The notes under the pieces are model-generated. The model searched no databases, was not told the origin of the DNA, and saw nothing but the letters and a program-made list of their open reading frames with translations. A stretch of DNA of 64,000 bases, taken from Bradyrhizobium sp. BRP22. Lineage in GTDB: Bacteria > Pseudomonadota > Alphaproteobacteria > Rhizobiales > Xanthobacteraceae. Positions within the stretch are counted from its first letter, which is position 1, and the number at the start of each line of letters is the position of its first letter. This document shows positions 24,465-32,280 of the stretch, piece by piece. The DNA lies in contig NZ_JADYVX010000002.1 in the NCBI RefSeq assembly GCF_020194175.1, positions 372,001 to 436,000 of the forward strand, in the 5' to 3' direction. A program made the translations under genes and the position numbers.

Positions 24465-25371
24465 TCCTTTCCTCCGTCTGTATGATCTTATTGTTATTGT
24501 TCACGGCCGCCGGAACGGATTTTCTCTCGAGCCGGTTGTTGAAGATGCTGGCATCGGCGCCTTCCAGCAGGCTGCCGAGCGTGGCGCCGAGCTGCACCAT
24601 CGGCGGCCCCACTTCCCTGTGCAGCCGCTTCTCGTCATACATGGCCGACAACAGGCCGATCGTGGTCACGACATAGGTCTGATATTGCGGCGACCACAGC
24701 GGCACCGCGACGCCATTGATGTGCGGGCTCCAAAGGCCGCAGGCGACGACATAGCCGTGCTCGCGCAAGAGGCGGCGATTGCCTTCGATGCGCGGCTTGA
24801 GCAGCTTCGCGCCTTCGGGAATCTCGCGCTCCATCTCCGCGATCAGGGCATCGCCGACCTCGGTCTCGAGCGCGGCCGTATAGGCATGGCCCGCGGCGGT
24901 GGTCGCCATCGAGATCCGGCTGCCGGTGACCTCATGCAGGCCGAGGGCGTTCGCCGAGCGCGCATATTCGAGATAGACGAGCTGGAAGCGATCGGGGATG
25001 ACGAAGCCGACGGTGCCCGGCAATTGCTCGGCGACGTCCTGCAGACGCTGCCGGATCAGGTTGCGGAGCTGCAGGCCCTTCATCATCGCAGTGCTCATCG
25101 CCACCGCGCTCGGACCTATCCGATATTTCTGGTCGCGCGGCAGATAGACGAGCTGGCCCATGCGCGTCAGCGTGTGCGTAAGCCGCGACACTGTCGATCG
25201 CGGCAGACCGCAACGATTGGATATTTCGAGATTGCCGAGCCGCGCTTCGTGTCCTTCGAAACATCGCAGGACATCAAACGCGCGCGACACGACCTGGATC
25301 ACGTCGCCCTCGCCTGCGAGATCGCTGACGAGCATTCCCTGACGGCTAAGCCGTTCCGAGCGCCTTCCCAT
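24394..25371 (-). CDS. IclR-family regulator with an extended C-terminus
   Basis: 325 residues, longer than the usual 250-280. The winged helix is at about 25-85 (IQVVSRAFDVLRCFEGHEAR, then CGLPRSTVSRLTHTLTRMG). The effector domain ends near SLLEGADASIFNN. The last ~35 residues (NNNNK, then Arg/Ala-rich) are low-complexity and read into the carboxyltransferase gene, as if an older stop had been lost. GGAG lies 10 bases before ATG 25371. It heads the carboxyltransferase transcript and is divergent from the biotin-carrier/TAXI-TRAP genes. Palindromes in the gap suggest it controls both directions. Confidence 0.85.
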   Translation of the reverse strand: MGRRSERLSRQGMLVSDLAGEGDVIQVVSRAFDVLRCFEGHEARLGNLEISNRCGLPRSTVSRLTHTLTRMGQLVYLPRDQKYRIGPSAVAMSTAMMKGLQLRNLIRQRLQDVAEQLPGTVGFVIPDRFQLVYLEYARSANALGLHEVTGSRISMATTAAGHAYTAALETEVGDALIAEMEREIPEGAKLLKPRIEGNRRLLREHGYVVACGLWSPHINGVAVPLWSPQYQTYVVTTIGLLSAMYDEKRLHREVGPPMVQLGATLGSLLEGADASIFNNRLERKSVPAAVNNNNKIIQTEERNELEAGTRRARPARSVRARDGRR

Positions 25372-25385
25372 ATTTTATAGGCTCC

Positions 25386-25410
25386 ATTCCGCCACACGGA
25401 ATAAAATTCC
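25386..25410. promoter_or_regulatory. Overlapping palindromes, candidate IclR operator
   Basis: ATTCCG-N5-CGGAAT (25386-25402) overlaps GGAAT-AAA-ATTCC (25398-25410). The second resembles the IclR-type pattern GGAAAT/ATTTCC. It begins 15 bases upstream of the iclR start, where autorepression is expected. Confidence 0.5.
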
Positions 25411-25475
25411 ACTTGCAGAACAAGCTACCTCAGGCAATGTGCGGCCACAACAAAAGCCGTTCGCAGAGCGCCATG

Positions 25476-25489
25476 CGTTTCGCGAAACG
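25476..25489. promoter_or_regulatory. Perfect palindrome CGTTTCGCGAAACG
   Basis: A fully self-complementary 14-mer lies 16 bases before the biotin-carrier ATG. Its half-site GTTTCGC recurs in the palindrome before the TAXI binding-protein gene (25848-25864), so one regulator may bind both. Confidence 0.5.
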
Positions 25490-25504
25490 GATGGGGAGCG
25501 TGGA

Positions 25505-25726
25505 ATGCCAGATATCAAGATCATCACCGAAGTGGCCGGCCGTGTATGCGCAATACCAGTGGCGACCGGTGCGAGCATCGCCGACGGCGACGAGGTTGCG
25601 CTGGTCGAAGCGATGAAGATGGAGATTCCGGTAACGTCGACCGCCGCGGGCACGGTCAAGTCGATCCTCGTCAGCGTCGATGAGGTGATCGCCGAAGGAC
25701 AGGCGGTCGCGATCGTCACGACCTGA
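25505..25726 (+). CDS. Free-standing biotin carboxyl carrier (biotinyl domain) protein
   Basis: 73 residues from ATG 25505, with GGAG in the leader; this is a complete biotinyl-lipoyl domain and nothing more. The biotin-accepting lysine is in VEAMKMEIPV. The first strand IITEVAGRVCAIPVATGASI and the last VIAEGQAVAIVTT pair as in BCCP. It would shuttle carboxybiotin to the carboxyltransferase encoded across the divergent gap. No biotin carboxylase gene is adjacent. An upstream ATG-less extension to 25439 reads through the operator palindrome and is rejected. Confidence 0.85.
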   Translation: MPDIKIITEVAGRVCAIPVATGASIADGDEVALVEAMKMEIPVTSTAAGTVKSILVSVDEVIAEGQAVAIVTT

Positions 25727-25847
25727 CGCGCGCACACAGCGACATCCGCGACAATCTGTCCGGTGATGCGACGATGGTGGTGGCTCGCGCCAACGGAGCG
25801 CCGTTGCCATCACCGCTATGCGGTGCAATGATCCTCTCAAACAACAC

Positions 25848-25864
25848 GTTTCGCTAAGCGAAAC
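25848..25864. promoter_or_regulatory. Palindrome GTTTCGCT-A-AGCGAAAC before the TAXI gene
   Basis: An exact 8-bp inverted repeat about one central base lies 15 bases before the ATG of the TAXI binding-protein gene. It shares the GTTTCGC/GCGAAAC half-sites with 25476-25489, though at different spacing. Confidence 0.55.
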
Positions 25865-25878
25865 ATCAGGGAGGAACC

Positions 25879-27024
25879 ATGATCCGTGGTCTGCTCGCGC
25901 TCGGCGTCACCCTACTCGTATCAGGACCTTCGCTCGCCGAAGACATCAAGCTGCCGCCGACGATGGGCGTGACCGCCTACGACACGGGCACCGCGGGATT
26001 CAACATCGCAGTCGGCGTCGGCAAGATGATGAAGGACAAGTACGGCACCGACGTCCGCGTGCTGCCGGCCGGCAACGACGTCGCGCGGCTTGCGCCGCTG
26101 CGCGCCAAGCGCGCGACAATGTCGGCGATGGGTTCCGGCACCTATTTTGCGCAAGAAGGCGTGTTCGAGTTCGGCGCCAGGGAATGGGGACCGCAGCCGC
26201 TGCAGCTCCTGTTGTCCTCGGTCGATTGCAACGCCGGCTCGCTTGGTGTAGCGGCCGATATCGGCGTCAAGGACATCAAGGATCTCAAGGGCAAACGCGT
26301 CGGCTTCGTGGTCGGCTCGCCCGCGCTGAACCAGAATTCGCTCGCCATCCTCGCCTTCGGCGGCCTCAAGCAGAGCGACGTCAAGGCCGTCGAGTTCGCC
26401 AGCTACGGCGCGATGTGGAAGGGCCTCATCAACAACGACACCGATGCGGCGTTCGGCACCACCATCACCGGCCCCGCGAAGGAAGCCGAGACCTCGCCGC
26501 GGGGACTGATCTGGCCGCCGCTTCCGGCCAACGACAAGGCCGGATGGGAACGCGTGCAGAAGGTCGGCTCGTTCTTCTTCCCGCATCGCGCAACCTGCGG
26601 CGCCGGCATTTCGCCAGAGAAGCCGATCGAACTCGGCACCTACCCCTACCCGATCTTCGTCGCCTACGCGTCGGTGCCCGCAGACCAGGTCTACGCCATC
26701 ACCAAGGCGATGATCGTCAACTACGACGCCTACAAGGATTCAGCTCCGGGCGCGGGCGGGCTTGCCGCGGACCGGCAGACCAAGAACTGGGTCGTGCCGG
26801 TGCATCCGGGCGCCGTGAAGGCGCTGAAGGAAGCGGGCCAGTGGAGCGACCAGCAGGAGGCCCACAACAACGCGCTGTTCAAGCGCCAGGAGGTGCTCAC
26901 CGCCGCCTGGGCGGACTACGGCAAGTCCAATCCGCCGTCCGATGACAAGGCATTCCTGGAAGGCTGGACGAAGGCGCGTGCGGCGGCGCTTGCCAAGGCG
27001 AACATGCCGAACGGTTTTGAATAG
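25879..27024 (+). CDS. TAXI-family TRAP transporter binding protein
   Basis: 381 residues. The Sec signal peptide is about 1-20 (RGLLALGVTLLVSGPSLAED). The mature protein shows the TAXI fold: GTAGFNIAVGVGKMMKDKYG near the start, ADIGVKDIKDLKGKRVGFVVG in the first lobe and IPADQVYAITKAM-like VPADQVYAITKAM in the second. It captures a solute in the periplasm and hands it to the fused permease encoded next. A crystallised TAXI protein from Thermus binds glutamate/glutamine. The glutaminase gene at the end of this operon makes that a reasonable guess here. GGGAGGAACC precedes ATG 25879. Confidence 0.87.
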   Translation: MIRGLLALGVTLLVSGPSLAEDIKLPPTMGVTAYDTGTAGFNIAVGVGKMMKDKYGTDVRVLPAGNDVARLAPLRAKRATMSAMGSGTYFAQEGVFEFGAREWGPQPLQLLLSSVDCNAGSLGVAADIGVKDIKDLKGKRVGFVVGSPALNQNSLAILAFGGLKQSDVKAVEFASYGAMWKGLINNDTDAAFGTTITGPAKEAETSPRGLIWPPLPANDKAGWERVQKVGSFFFPHRATCGAGISPEKPIELGTYPYPIFVAYASVPADQVYAITKAMIVNYDAYKDSAPGAGGLAADRQTKNWVVPVHPGAVKALKEAGQWSDQQEAHNNALFKRQEVLTAAWADYGKSNPPSDDKAFLEGWTKARAAALAKANMPNGFE

Positions 27025-27065
27025 ATCCGCAAGCTTCCATTACTGGCGAACGTGGGGAGTCCCTG

Positions 27066-29141
27066 ATGTCAGCTTCTCCGCTCGATAGCGCCATGGCCGC
27101 GCCGCCGAAGAGGATCGAGTTCGATGATCCTCACTCCGGCGCCGGCAACATGCAGGAGGCCGAGGTCACGCGCGTCCGCAGCCTGCGCGGCGGCTGGCGC
27201 TGGGCGCTGGTGGTCGCGACCGCGGTCACCATCCTGCTCTGCATCAACCAGCAATTCTCGCTGCGCTTCCTGATCGGCTACACCCAGCTCAACACCGAGT
27301 ATTTCTATCTGCTGATCGCGCTGATGCTGCCGTTCACCTTCCTGATCTTTCCGGGAACGGGCTCGGCGCCGCTCGACCGGATTCCCTGGTACGATCTTCT
27401 CTTGTTCGCGCTGACGTTCGCGGCCGCGATCTGGCTGATGCTCAACATCCGCAAGGCGGCGGAGTCCGGCTGGGAGTCCGATGGCGCGCCGCGCAATGTG
27501 CTCGTCGCCGGAGTCGTGATGTGGGCGGTGCTGATGGAGGCGCTGCGCCGCACCGGCGGCTGGAGCCTCTTGCTCAGCGTGTTCCCCTTCACGGTCTATC
27601 CGCTGTTTGCCGAAGCAAGCTGGCTCGGGCCGTTCCGCGGCTCCGAGCTCACCTTCGATCAGGCCACCGCCTATCACGTGCTCTCGGGCGAGAGCCTGCT
27701 TGGCATTCCGATCCAGGCCTTTGCGGACACCGTGATCGGCTTCCTCGTCTTCGGCACCGCGCTGATGATGACGGGCGCCGGAAAGTTCTTCATCAACATC
27801 TCCTTTGCGCTGTGCGGCACGTTCCGCGGCGGGGCGGCAAAGGTCTGCATCTTCGCGAGCGGATTGCTGGGCATGATGTCCGGCTCGATCATCTCCAACG
27901 TGCTCACCGCCGGCACCATGACGATCCCGGTGATGAAGCGCAGCGGCTTCCGCGCCTCCTATGCCGGCGCGATCGAGGCCTGCGCCTCGACCGGCGCGGT
28001 GCTGGCGCCGCCGGTGATGGGCGCCACCGCCTTCGTGATCGCCCAGTTCCTGAACGTCAGCTACGCCGAAGTCGCGGTCGCTGCGATCATTCCCGCCGTG
28101 CTCTATTACGTCGGCCTGTTCATGCAGGTGGACTCCTATGCCGCGCGCCATGGCCTGAAGGGCATCCCGCGCGCCGAGCTGCCGCGGGTGATCGATACCC
28201 TCAAGTCCGGCTGGTACTACGTGTTCGTCATCGCGCTCCTGATCGTGATGCTGCTCTACTTCAAGCGCGAGAGCCATGCGCCGTTCTACGCCACCGCGCT
28301 GCTGTTGGTGCTGAACCAGATCTTCTCCAAGGACACGCGCTGGACGCCCGCCACGATTGCGAAATTCCTCGAGGTCAACGGCCGCACTTTCGTGGAGCTG
28401 GTCGGCATCCTCGCCGGCTGCGGGCTTCTGATCGGCGCGTTCTCGATGACCGGCGTGGTCTCCAGCCTCGCCAACGACCTGCTGACGCTCGCGGGCGACA
28501 ACGCCCTCCTGCTGCTGGCGATGTGCGCGTTCACCAGCCTGATCCTCGGCCTCGGCCTGACGACCACCGCCTGCTACATCTTCCTCGCCATCCTGGTGGC
28601 ACCGGCGCTGGAGAAGCTCGGGCTGAACCGGATGGCGGTCCATATGTTCATCTTCTATTGGGGCATGCTGTCGTCGATCACCCCGCCGGTCGCGATCGCA
28701 TCCTTCGCGGCGGCCGGCATCGCCGGATCGCCGGCGATGAAGACAGGCTGGGAATCGATGTGGGTCGGCAGCATCATCTATTTCATCCCGTTCTTCTTCG
28801 TGCTGAACCCGGCGCTGGTGCTGCAGGGACCCTCCCCCTACCTCGCCGGCCTCGGCTTGATGACGCTTGCCGGCGTCGGCACGCTGTTCATCTGCGGCGG
28901 CATCCAGGGCTACCAGGCCTTTGTCGGCGATCTCAGTCGCGCGGGCGCGCTGGAATGGCCGCTGCGGGTGCTGCTCGTGATCGGCGGCTTCGTGGTGGCG
29001 ACCCCCGGCGGCGGCATCATGCCCCTCTCGCAGATGCAGGTGACGCTGCTCGGCCTTGCTATCCTGGTGCCGACGGTCCTGATCGCGCTGCTTCTGGTCC
29101 GGCGGCAGGCGCTCATACCGAACCAGTTGCGCGCTCCCTGA
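27066..29141 (+). CDS. TRAP transporter permease, fused small and large subunits
   Basis: 691 residues, the size of the 4TM/12TM fused TRAP permeases that partner TAXI proteins. A ~40-residue cytoplasmic N-terminus is followed by four helices (the small-subunit part) and then a large multi-helix domain. In the large part, FRGGAAKVCIFASGLLGMMSGS, split here by helix ends, and ACASTGAVLAPPVMGATAFV are signature loops, repeated later as LGLGLTTTACYIF. It runs a sodium- or proton-driven uptake. It lies 41 bp after the binding-protein gene and 22 bp before glsA, so all three are one operon. Confidence 0.9.
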   Translation: MSASPLDSAMAAPPKRIEFDDPHSGAGNMQEAEVTRVRSLRGGWRWALVVATAVTILLCINQQFSLRFLIGYTQLNTEYFYLLIALMLPFTFLIFPGTGSAPLDRIPWYDLLLFALTFAAAIWLMLNIRKAAESGWESDGAPRNVLVAGVVMWAVLMEALRRTGGWSLLLSVFPFTVYPLFAEASWLGPFRGSELTFDQATAYHVLSGESLLGIPIQAFADTVIGFLVFGTALMMTGAGKFFINISFALCGTFRGGAAKVCIFASGLLGMMSGSIISNVLTAGTMTIPVMKRSGFRASYAGAIEACASTGAVLAPPVMGATAFVIAQFLNVSYAEVAVAAIIPAVLYYVGLFMQVDSYAARHGLKGIPRAELPRVIDTLKSGWYYVFVIALLIVMLLYFKRESHAPFYATALLLVLNQIFSKDTRWTPATIAKFLEVNGRTFVELVGILAGCGLLIGAFSMTGVVSSLANDLLTLAGDNALLLLAMCAFTSLILGLGLTTTACYIFLAILVAPALEKLGLNRMAVHMFIFYWGMLSSITPPVAIASFAAAGIAGSPAMKTGWESMWVGSIIYFIPFFFVLNPALVLQGPSPYLAGLGLMTLAGVGTLFICGGIQGYQAFVGDLSRAGALEWPLRVLLVIGGFVVATPGGGIMPLSQMQVTLLGLAILVPTVLIALLLVRRQALIPNQLRAP

Positions 29142-29163
29142 TTGCGTTGCACAACAGGAGGCG

Positions 29164-31023
29164 ATGAAACCGGAGCCGCCTCCTTCCCCCGCCAGTGCCA
29201 CGGCCTGGACCCGCTCAAAACCGCCTCTACTGCGGTTCCTGCAGTCTTGCCATGACGAGTTCGCCGCCGAGACCGGCGGCGCCGTCGCCGATTACATTCC
29301 CGAGCTCGGCAAGGCCAACCCTGCCCACTTCGGCATCAGCCTCGCCACCTTGGACGGCCACGTCTATGAGGTCGGCGACACCAAGGTGCCCTTCACCATC
29401 CAGTCGATGTCAAAGCCCTTCGTGTTCGCGCTGGCGCTGGACACGCTGGGCGCGGGCCGGGTGGAAAGCGCCATCGGCGTCGAGCCGTCGGGCGATCCCT
29501 TCAACTCGATCCGGCTGAATGCGGAAAACCACCCGTTCAATCCGATGGTCAATGCCGGCGCCATCGCCTGCACCGGGCTGATCCACGAGGCCAAGGGCGA
29601 TGCCGCCTTCGACTATATCCGGCAGGCGCTCGGCCGCTTTGCCGGGCGCGAACTCACGCTCGATGAGGCGGTCTATCATTCGGAGAGCACGACCGGTGAC
29701 CGCAACCGGGCGATCGGCTATCTCCTGCGCACCAATGCCGTGATCAAGGACAATGTCGCCTCCGTGCTGGATGTCTATTTCCGGCAATGCGCGGTGCTGG
29801 TGACCGCGCGCGATATCGCGGTGATGGCGGCAACGCTGGCCAATCGCGGCATCAATCCGCTGACCGGCGAGCAGGTGATGACGCCGTATGCGATCTCGCG
29901 CACGCTCTCGGTGATGACGTCGTCGGGCATGTATGATTTCGCCGGCGAATGGATCTATCGCGTCGGCATCCCCGCCAAGAGCGGGGTCGGAGGCGGCATT
30001 CTCGCGGCGCTGCCGGCGCGGCTCGGGCTCGGCAGCTACTCGCCCAAACTCGACAAGCACGGCAACAGCGTGCGCGGCATCAAGGTGTGCGAGGCGCTGT
30101 CCTCGCACTACGACCTGCATATGCTCAACCGCAGCGATGACGCGCGCACCAGCATCATCGCCGATTACAATATCGGCAAGAGCCCGTCGCGGCGCGTCCG
30201 CCGCCCGCAGGAGCGCGACATCCTGGCGGCACATCATCAGGAAGTGCGGATCATCGAACTGGTCGGCACGCTGTCGCTCTCCGCGGTCGACTACGTCTCG
30301 CGGCGCCTGGCGTCGGAGCCGCGGCCGCAATTCGTCGTGTTCGACCTGCATCGGGTCACCTCCACCACCCGCGCCGGCGCGCGGCTGGTCGCCGAGGCCT
30401 TCGAAGAACTCGCCGCGCTCGGCGTCACCGTGATCCTGTCGGGCGTCAGACGCTCGTCGAAGCAATGGAAGACGCTGCGTGAATGGACGGCCAAGCTCGG
30501 CAACATCAGGGACTTCTACCTGTTGGATACCGCGATCGAATGGGCGGAGGACCAGATCGTGTACCGCTATGGCGGCTCGATCGATTTCTTCGAGACCACG
30601 GAATTGTCCGAGCAGCCGCTGCTGGCCGGATTGAGCGCGGACGAGCTGGCTGACCTGGCGCTGCTCGCCGCGACCCGCACCTATCGCTCCGGCGAGAAGA
30701 TCCTTTCCGCCGGTGAGCCCGCTGGCTCGCTGTTCTTCCTGCGCAGCGGCGTGGTGCACGTCACCCTGCCCGATGGCATCCGCCTGGCGACGCTCACCGC
30801 CGGCATGGCATTCGGCGAGATGGCGATGATCGAGCCGGTGCGTTCCGCCGATGTGTCGGCGGATCAGGCCGCAACCGCCTGGGAAATCCGGCTCGGCGAT
30901 TTCGAGCAATTCCGCAAGCAGCACCCGCGCGCCAGCGAGCGGATCATGCGCAACCTCGCGCAGTTGCTCGCCGACCGGCTGATCGTCGCCAATGCGAAGG
31001 TAGATCTGCTGACGTCGACCTAA
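29164..31023 (+). CDS. glsA: Glutaminase A fused to STAS and cyclic-nucleotide-binding domains
   Basis: 619 residues in three parts. Glutaminase (about 20-330) has the serine-lysine motif QSMSKPF (S81, K84), NPMVNAGAIAC, and ESTTGDRNRAIGYLL, and hydrolyses glutamine to glutamate and ammonia. A STAS domain follows at about 355-470 (VRIIELVGTLSLSAVDYVS, VVFDLHRVTS). A cNMP-binding domain is at about 500-615 (YRSGEKILSAGEPAGSLFFL, then GMAFGEMAMIEPVRSADV, the phosphate-cassette region). Plain bacterial glutaminases stop near 310 residues. The extra domains suggest control by a nucleotide or by partner proteins. AGGAGG lies 5 bases before ATG 29164, and the gene closes the TAXI-TRAP operon. Confidence 0.9.
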   Translation: MKPEPPPSPASATAWTRSKPPLLRFLQSCHDEFAAETGGAVADYIPELGKANPAHFGISLATLDGHVYEVGDTKVPFTIQSMSKPFVFALALDTLGAGRVESAIGVEPSGDPFNSIRLNAENHPFNPMVNAGAIACTGLIHEAKGDAAFDYIRQALGRFAGRELTLDEAVYHSESTTGDRNRAIGYLLRTNAVIKDNVASVLDVYFRQCAVLVTARDIAVMAATLANRGINPLTGEQVMTPYAISRTLSVMTSSGMYDFAGEWIYRVGIPAKSGVGGGILAALPARLGLGSYSPKLDKHGNSVRGIKVCEALSSHYDLHMLNRSDDARTSIIADYNIGKSPSRRVRRPQERDILAAHHQEVRIIELVGTLSLSAVDYVSRRLASEPRPQFVVFDLHRVTSTTRAGARLVAEAFEELAALGVTVILSGVRRSSKQWKTLREWTAKLGNIRDFYLLDTAIEWAEDQIVYRYGGSIDFFETTELSEQPLLAGLSADELADLALLAATRTYRSGEKILSAGEPAGSLFFLRSGVVHVTLPDGIRLATLTAGMAFGEMAMIEPVRSADVSADQAATAWEIRLGDFEQFRKQHPRASERIMRNLAQLLADRLIVANAKVDLLTST

Positions 31024-31035
31024 AGCCCCTCTCTC

Positions 31036-31563
31036 TCAGCCCACCACTTCCGTCACCGGCTGCAGGTCGATCTCGAATGTCTCGAGGAATTTCGAGGTCA
31101 TGATGTAGAAGCCGACCGAGAGCTGCAGCTCGACGAGTGCGGCCGGCGAAAGCTTCGAGGCGATCGCCTTGAAAGTCGCGTCCGTCGGCTTGTTGAGCTT
31201 GACGATTTCGTCGGTGAAGGCGAGCGCGGCGCGCTGCACCTCGCTGAAGCAGGTGGCGGACTGCCAGCTTGCCAGCGCCTCGTTCTGCTCGTCGGTGACG
31301 CCGACATTCCTGCCGATCCGCTTGTGCGCGACGATTTCATAAGGCGCCTCGCACAGGATACCGGTGCGGGTGATCGCAAGCTCGCGCACGACAGGATCAA
31401 GCTCGCCCTTGTGGCGGATCGCGCCGCCGAGCCGGCAATACTGCTCAAAATAGCTGGGCGAATGCGCCATCATGCGGAAGATGTTGGCGTTGCGGTTCTT
31501 GTCGAGGATTTCGCGGGTGCGATCGCTGGCCTTGGCAGGATCGCTGTATTCGATGCGGGCCAT
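31036..31563 (-). CDS. Carboxymuconolactone decarboxylase-family protein
   Basis: 175 residues from ATG 31563 (AGGAAAG ahead). All-helical CMD/AhpD fold: VVRELAITRTGILCEAPYEI, then VAHKRIGRNVGVTDEQ. The CxxC of AhpD peroxidases is absent; only one Cys (ILCEAPYE) sits at the usual place, followed by the conserved HKRIGR. This group is often annotated as peroxidase-related but lacks the resolving cysteine, so peroxidase activity is doubtful. It is convergent with glsA 12 bp away. An in-frame start at 31668 adds an unlikely basic leader. Confidence 0.82.
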   Translation of the reverse strand: MARIEYSDPAKASDRTREILDKNRNANIFRMMAHSPSYFEQYCRLGGAIRHKGELDPVVRELAITRTGILCEAPYEIVAHKRIGRNVGVTDEQNEALASWQSATCFSEVQRAALAFTDEIVKLNKPTDATFKAIASKLSPAALVELQLSVGFYIMTSKFLETFEIDLQPVTEVVG

Positions 31564-31824
31564 TCTTTCCTTCTCGTTTTTCTCGTTTTGCTTGGTTCCG
31601 TTAAGTCTCAAAACACTATCTGGCGCTTGACGCACGAGCAACACAGCCGAGTCAAAATGCCGCCGCAATGGTATTCGACCTTGCTACCGTCGATATTCGC
31701 CGAGTGGGGACTCAATCAGAGCGAATATGCGTCGCGGGGTGTTCCGAGTACCAATCTAAAAGGCCATCGTCCGCGCGGGATTCCGCGCCACGATGAGTCA
31801 CGCCCAAGTCTAGGGGGAATAGGC

Positions 31825-31926
31825 ATGAAGGAAGCCACCAAGAGGGCGGCCTCGGAGGCGCTCGCGCAAATGCTGGCGGTGACGGCAATGGTCGTCATCG
31901 CCAGCATTGTGCTCTATTGGCGGTGA
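31825..31926 (+). CDS. Possible small single-span membrane protein
   Basis: 33 residues starting at ATG 31825 with GGGGGAAT upstream. A charged start (MKEATKRAASEA) is followed by one hydrophobic helix (MLAVTAMVVIASIVLYW). The size and design are those of a tail-anchored small membrane protein. No family is recognised, and codon bias over such a short frame proves little. The preceding 260 bp (31564-31824) show no other gene and presumably hold its promoter and that of the minus-strand CMD gene. Confidence 0.35.
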   Translation: MKEATKRAASEALAQMLAVTAMVVIASIVLYWR

Positions 31927-31932
31927 TCGCGA

Positions 31933-32280
31933 CTATTTAGCCTTTTCAAAATACGGCACCAGGCGGCCCGCGAACTGCGCGAAACGCGCGTTCACCTTGT
32001 CGCCGATCGCAAGATCGTTCTCGCCATGGCCCATCATGCGAAAGCCCTCGGCGGTGTCGATCAGCACGATGTTGTAGGGCACATGCGCGCGCGTCTCGGG
32101 CGTGGCGGCGCGGCAGACCAGCGAGGTCGCGTACACCGTCCCTGCCCCGCTGGCACGCTTCTCCTGCGGATCGGGTGCGCCGCAGACAGAGCAAAAGCTG
32201 CGGCGGCAATATTGCACAGCGCCGCAGGAGGCGCAGGATTGATAGACGATCGCCTCCGCGCCGCTGGTCCAGTCGCTCAT
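31933..32280 (-). CDS. DUF35 OB-fold zinc-ribbon protein, partner of the Cys-less thiolase fold
   Basis: 115 residues. The rubredoxin-like zinc ribbon has CASCG and CSVCG at residues 16-34. The OB fold follows (GAGTVYATSLVCRA, PYNIVLIDTAEGFRMMG, GDKVNARFA). DUF35 proteins bind CoA esters and complex with thiolase-like lipid-transfer proteins. Its ATG (32280) overlaps the stop of that gene (ATGA), a sign of stoichiometric partners. It is the last gene of the run that starts with the CoA transferase. Confidence 0.87.
   Translation of the reverse strand: MSDWTSGAEAIVYQSCASCGAVQYCRRSFCSVCGAPDPQEKRASGAGTVYATSLVCRAATPETRAHVPYNIVLIDTAEGFRMMGHGENDLAIGDKVNARFAQFAGRLVPYFEKAK

Noticed and set aside
27069..29201. 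710-codon open frame opposite the TRAP permease
   Set aside because: The opposite strand encodes a clear multi-helix TRAP permease. The antisense product is His/Arg/Gln/Asp-rich low-complexity sequence typical of GC-rich shadows.
31564..31824. Longer version of the small membrane protein from 31324 or 31656
   Set aside because: The extra residues are either antisense to the CMD gene or a Pro/Arg-rich leader without a ribosome-binding site. Only the final 33 codons look protein-like.
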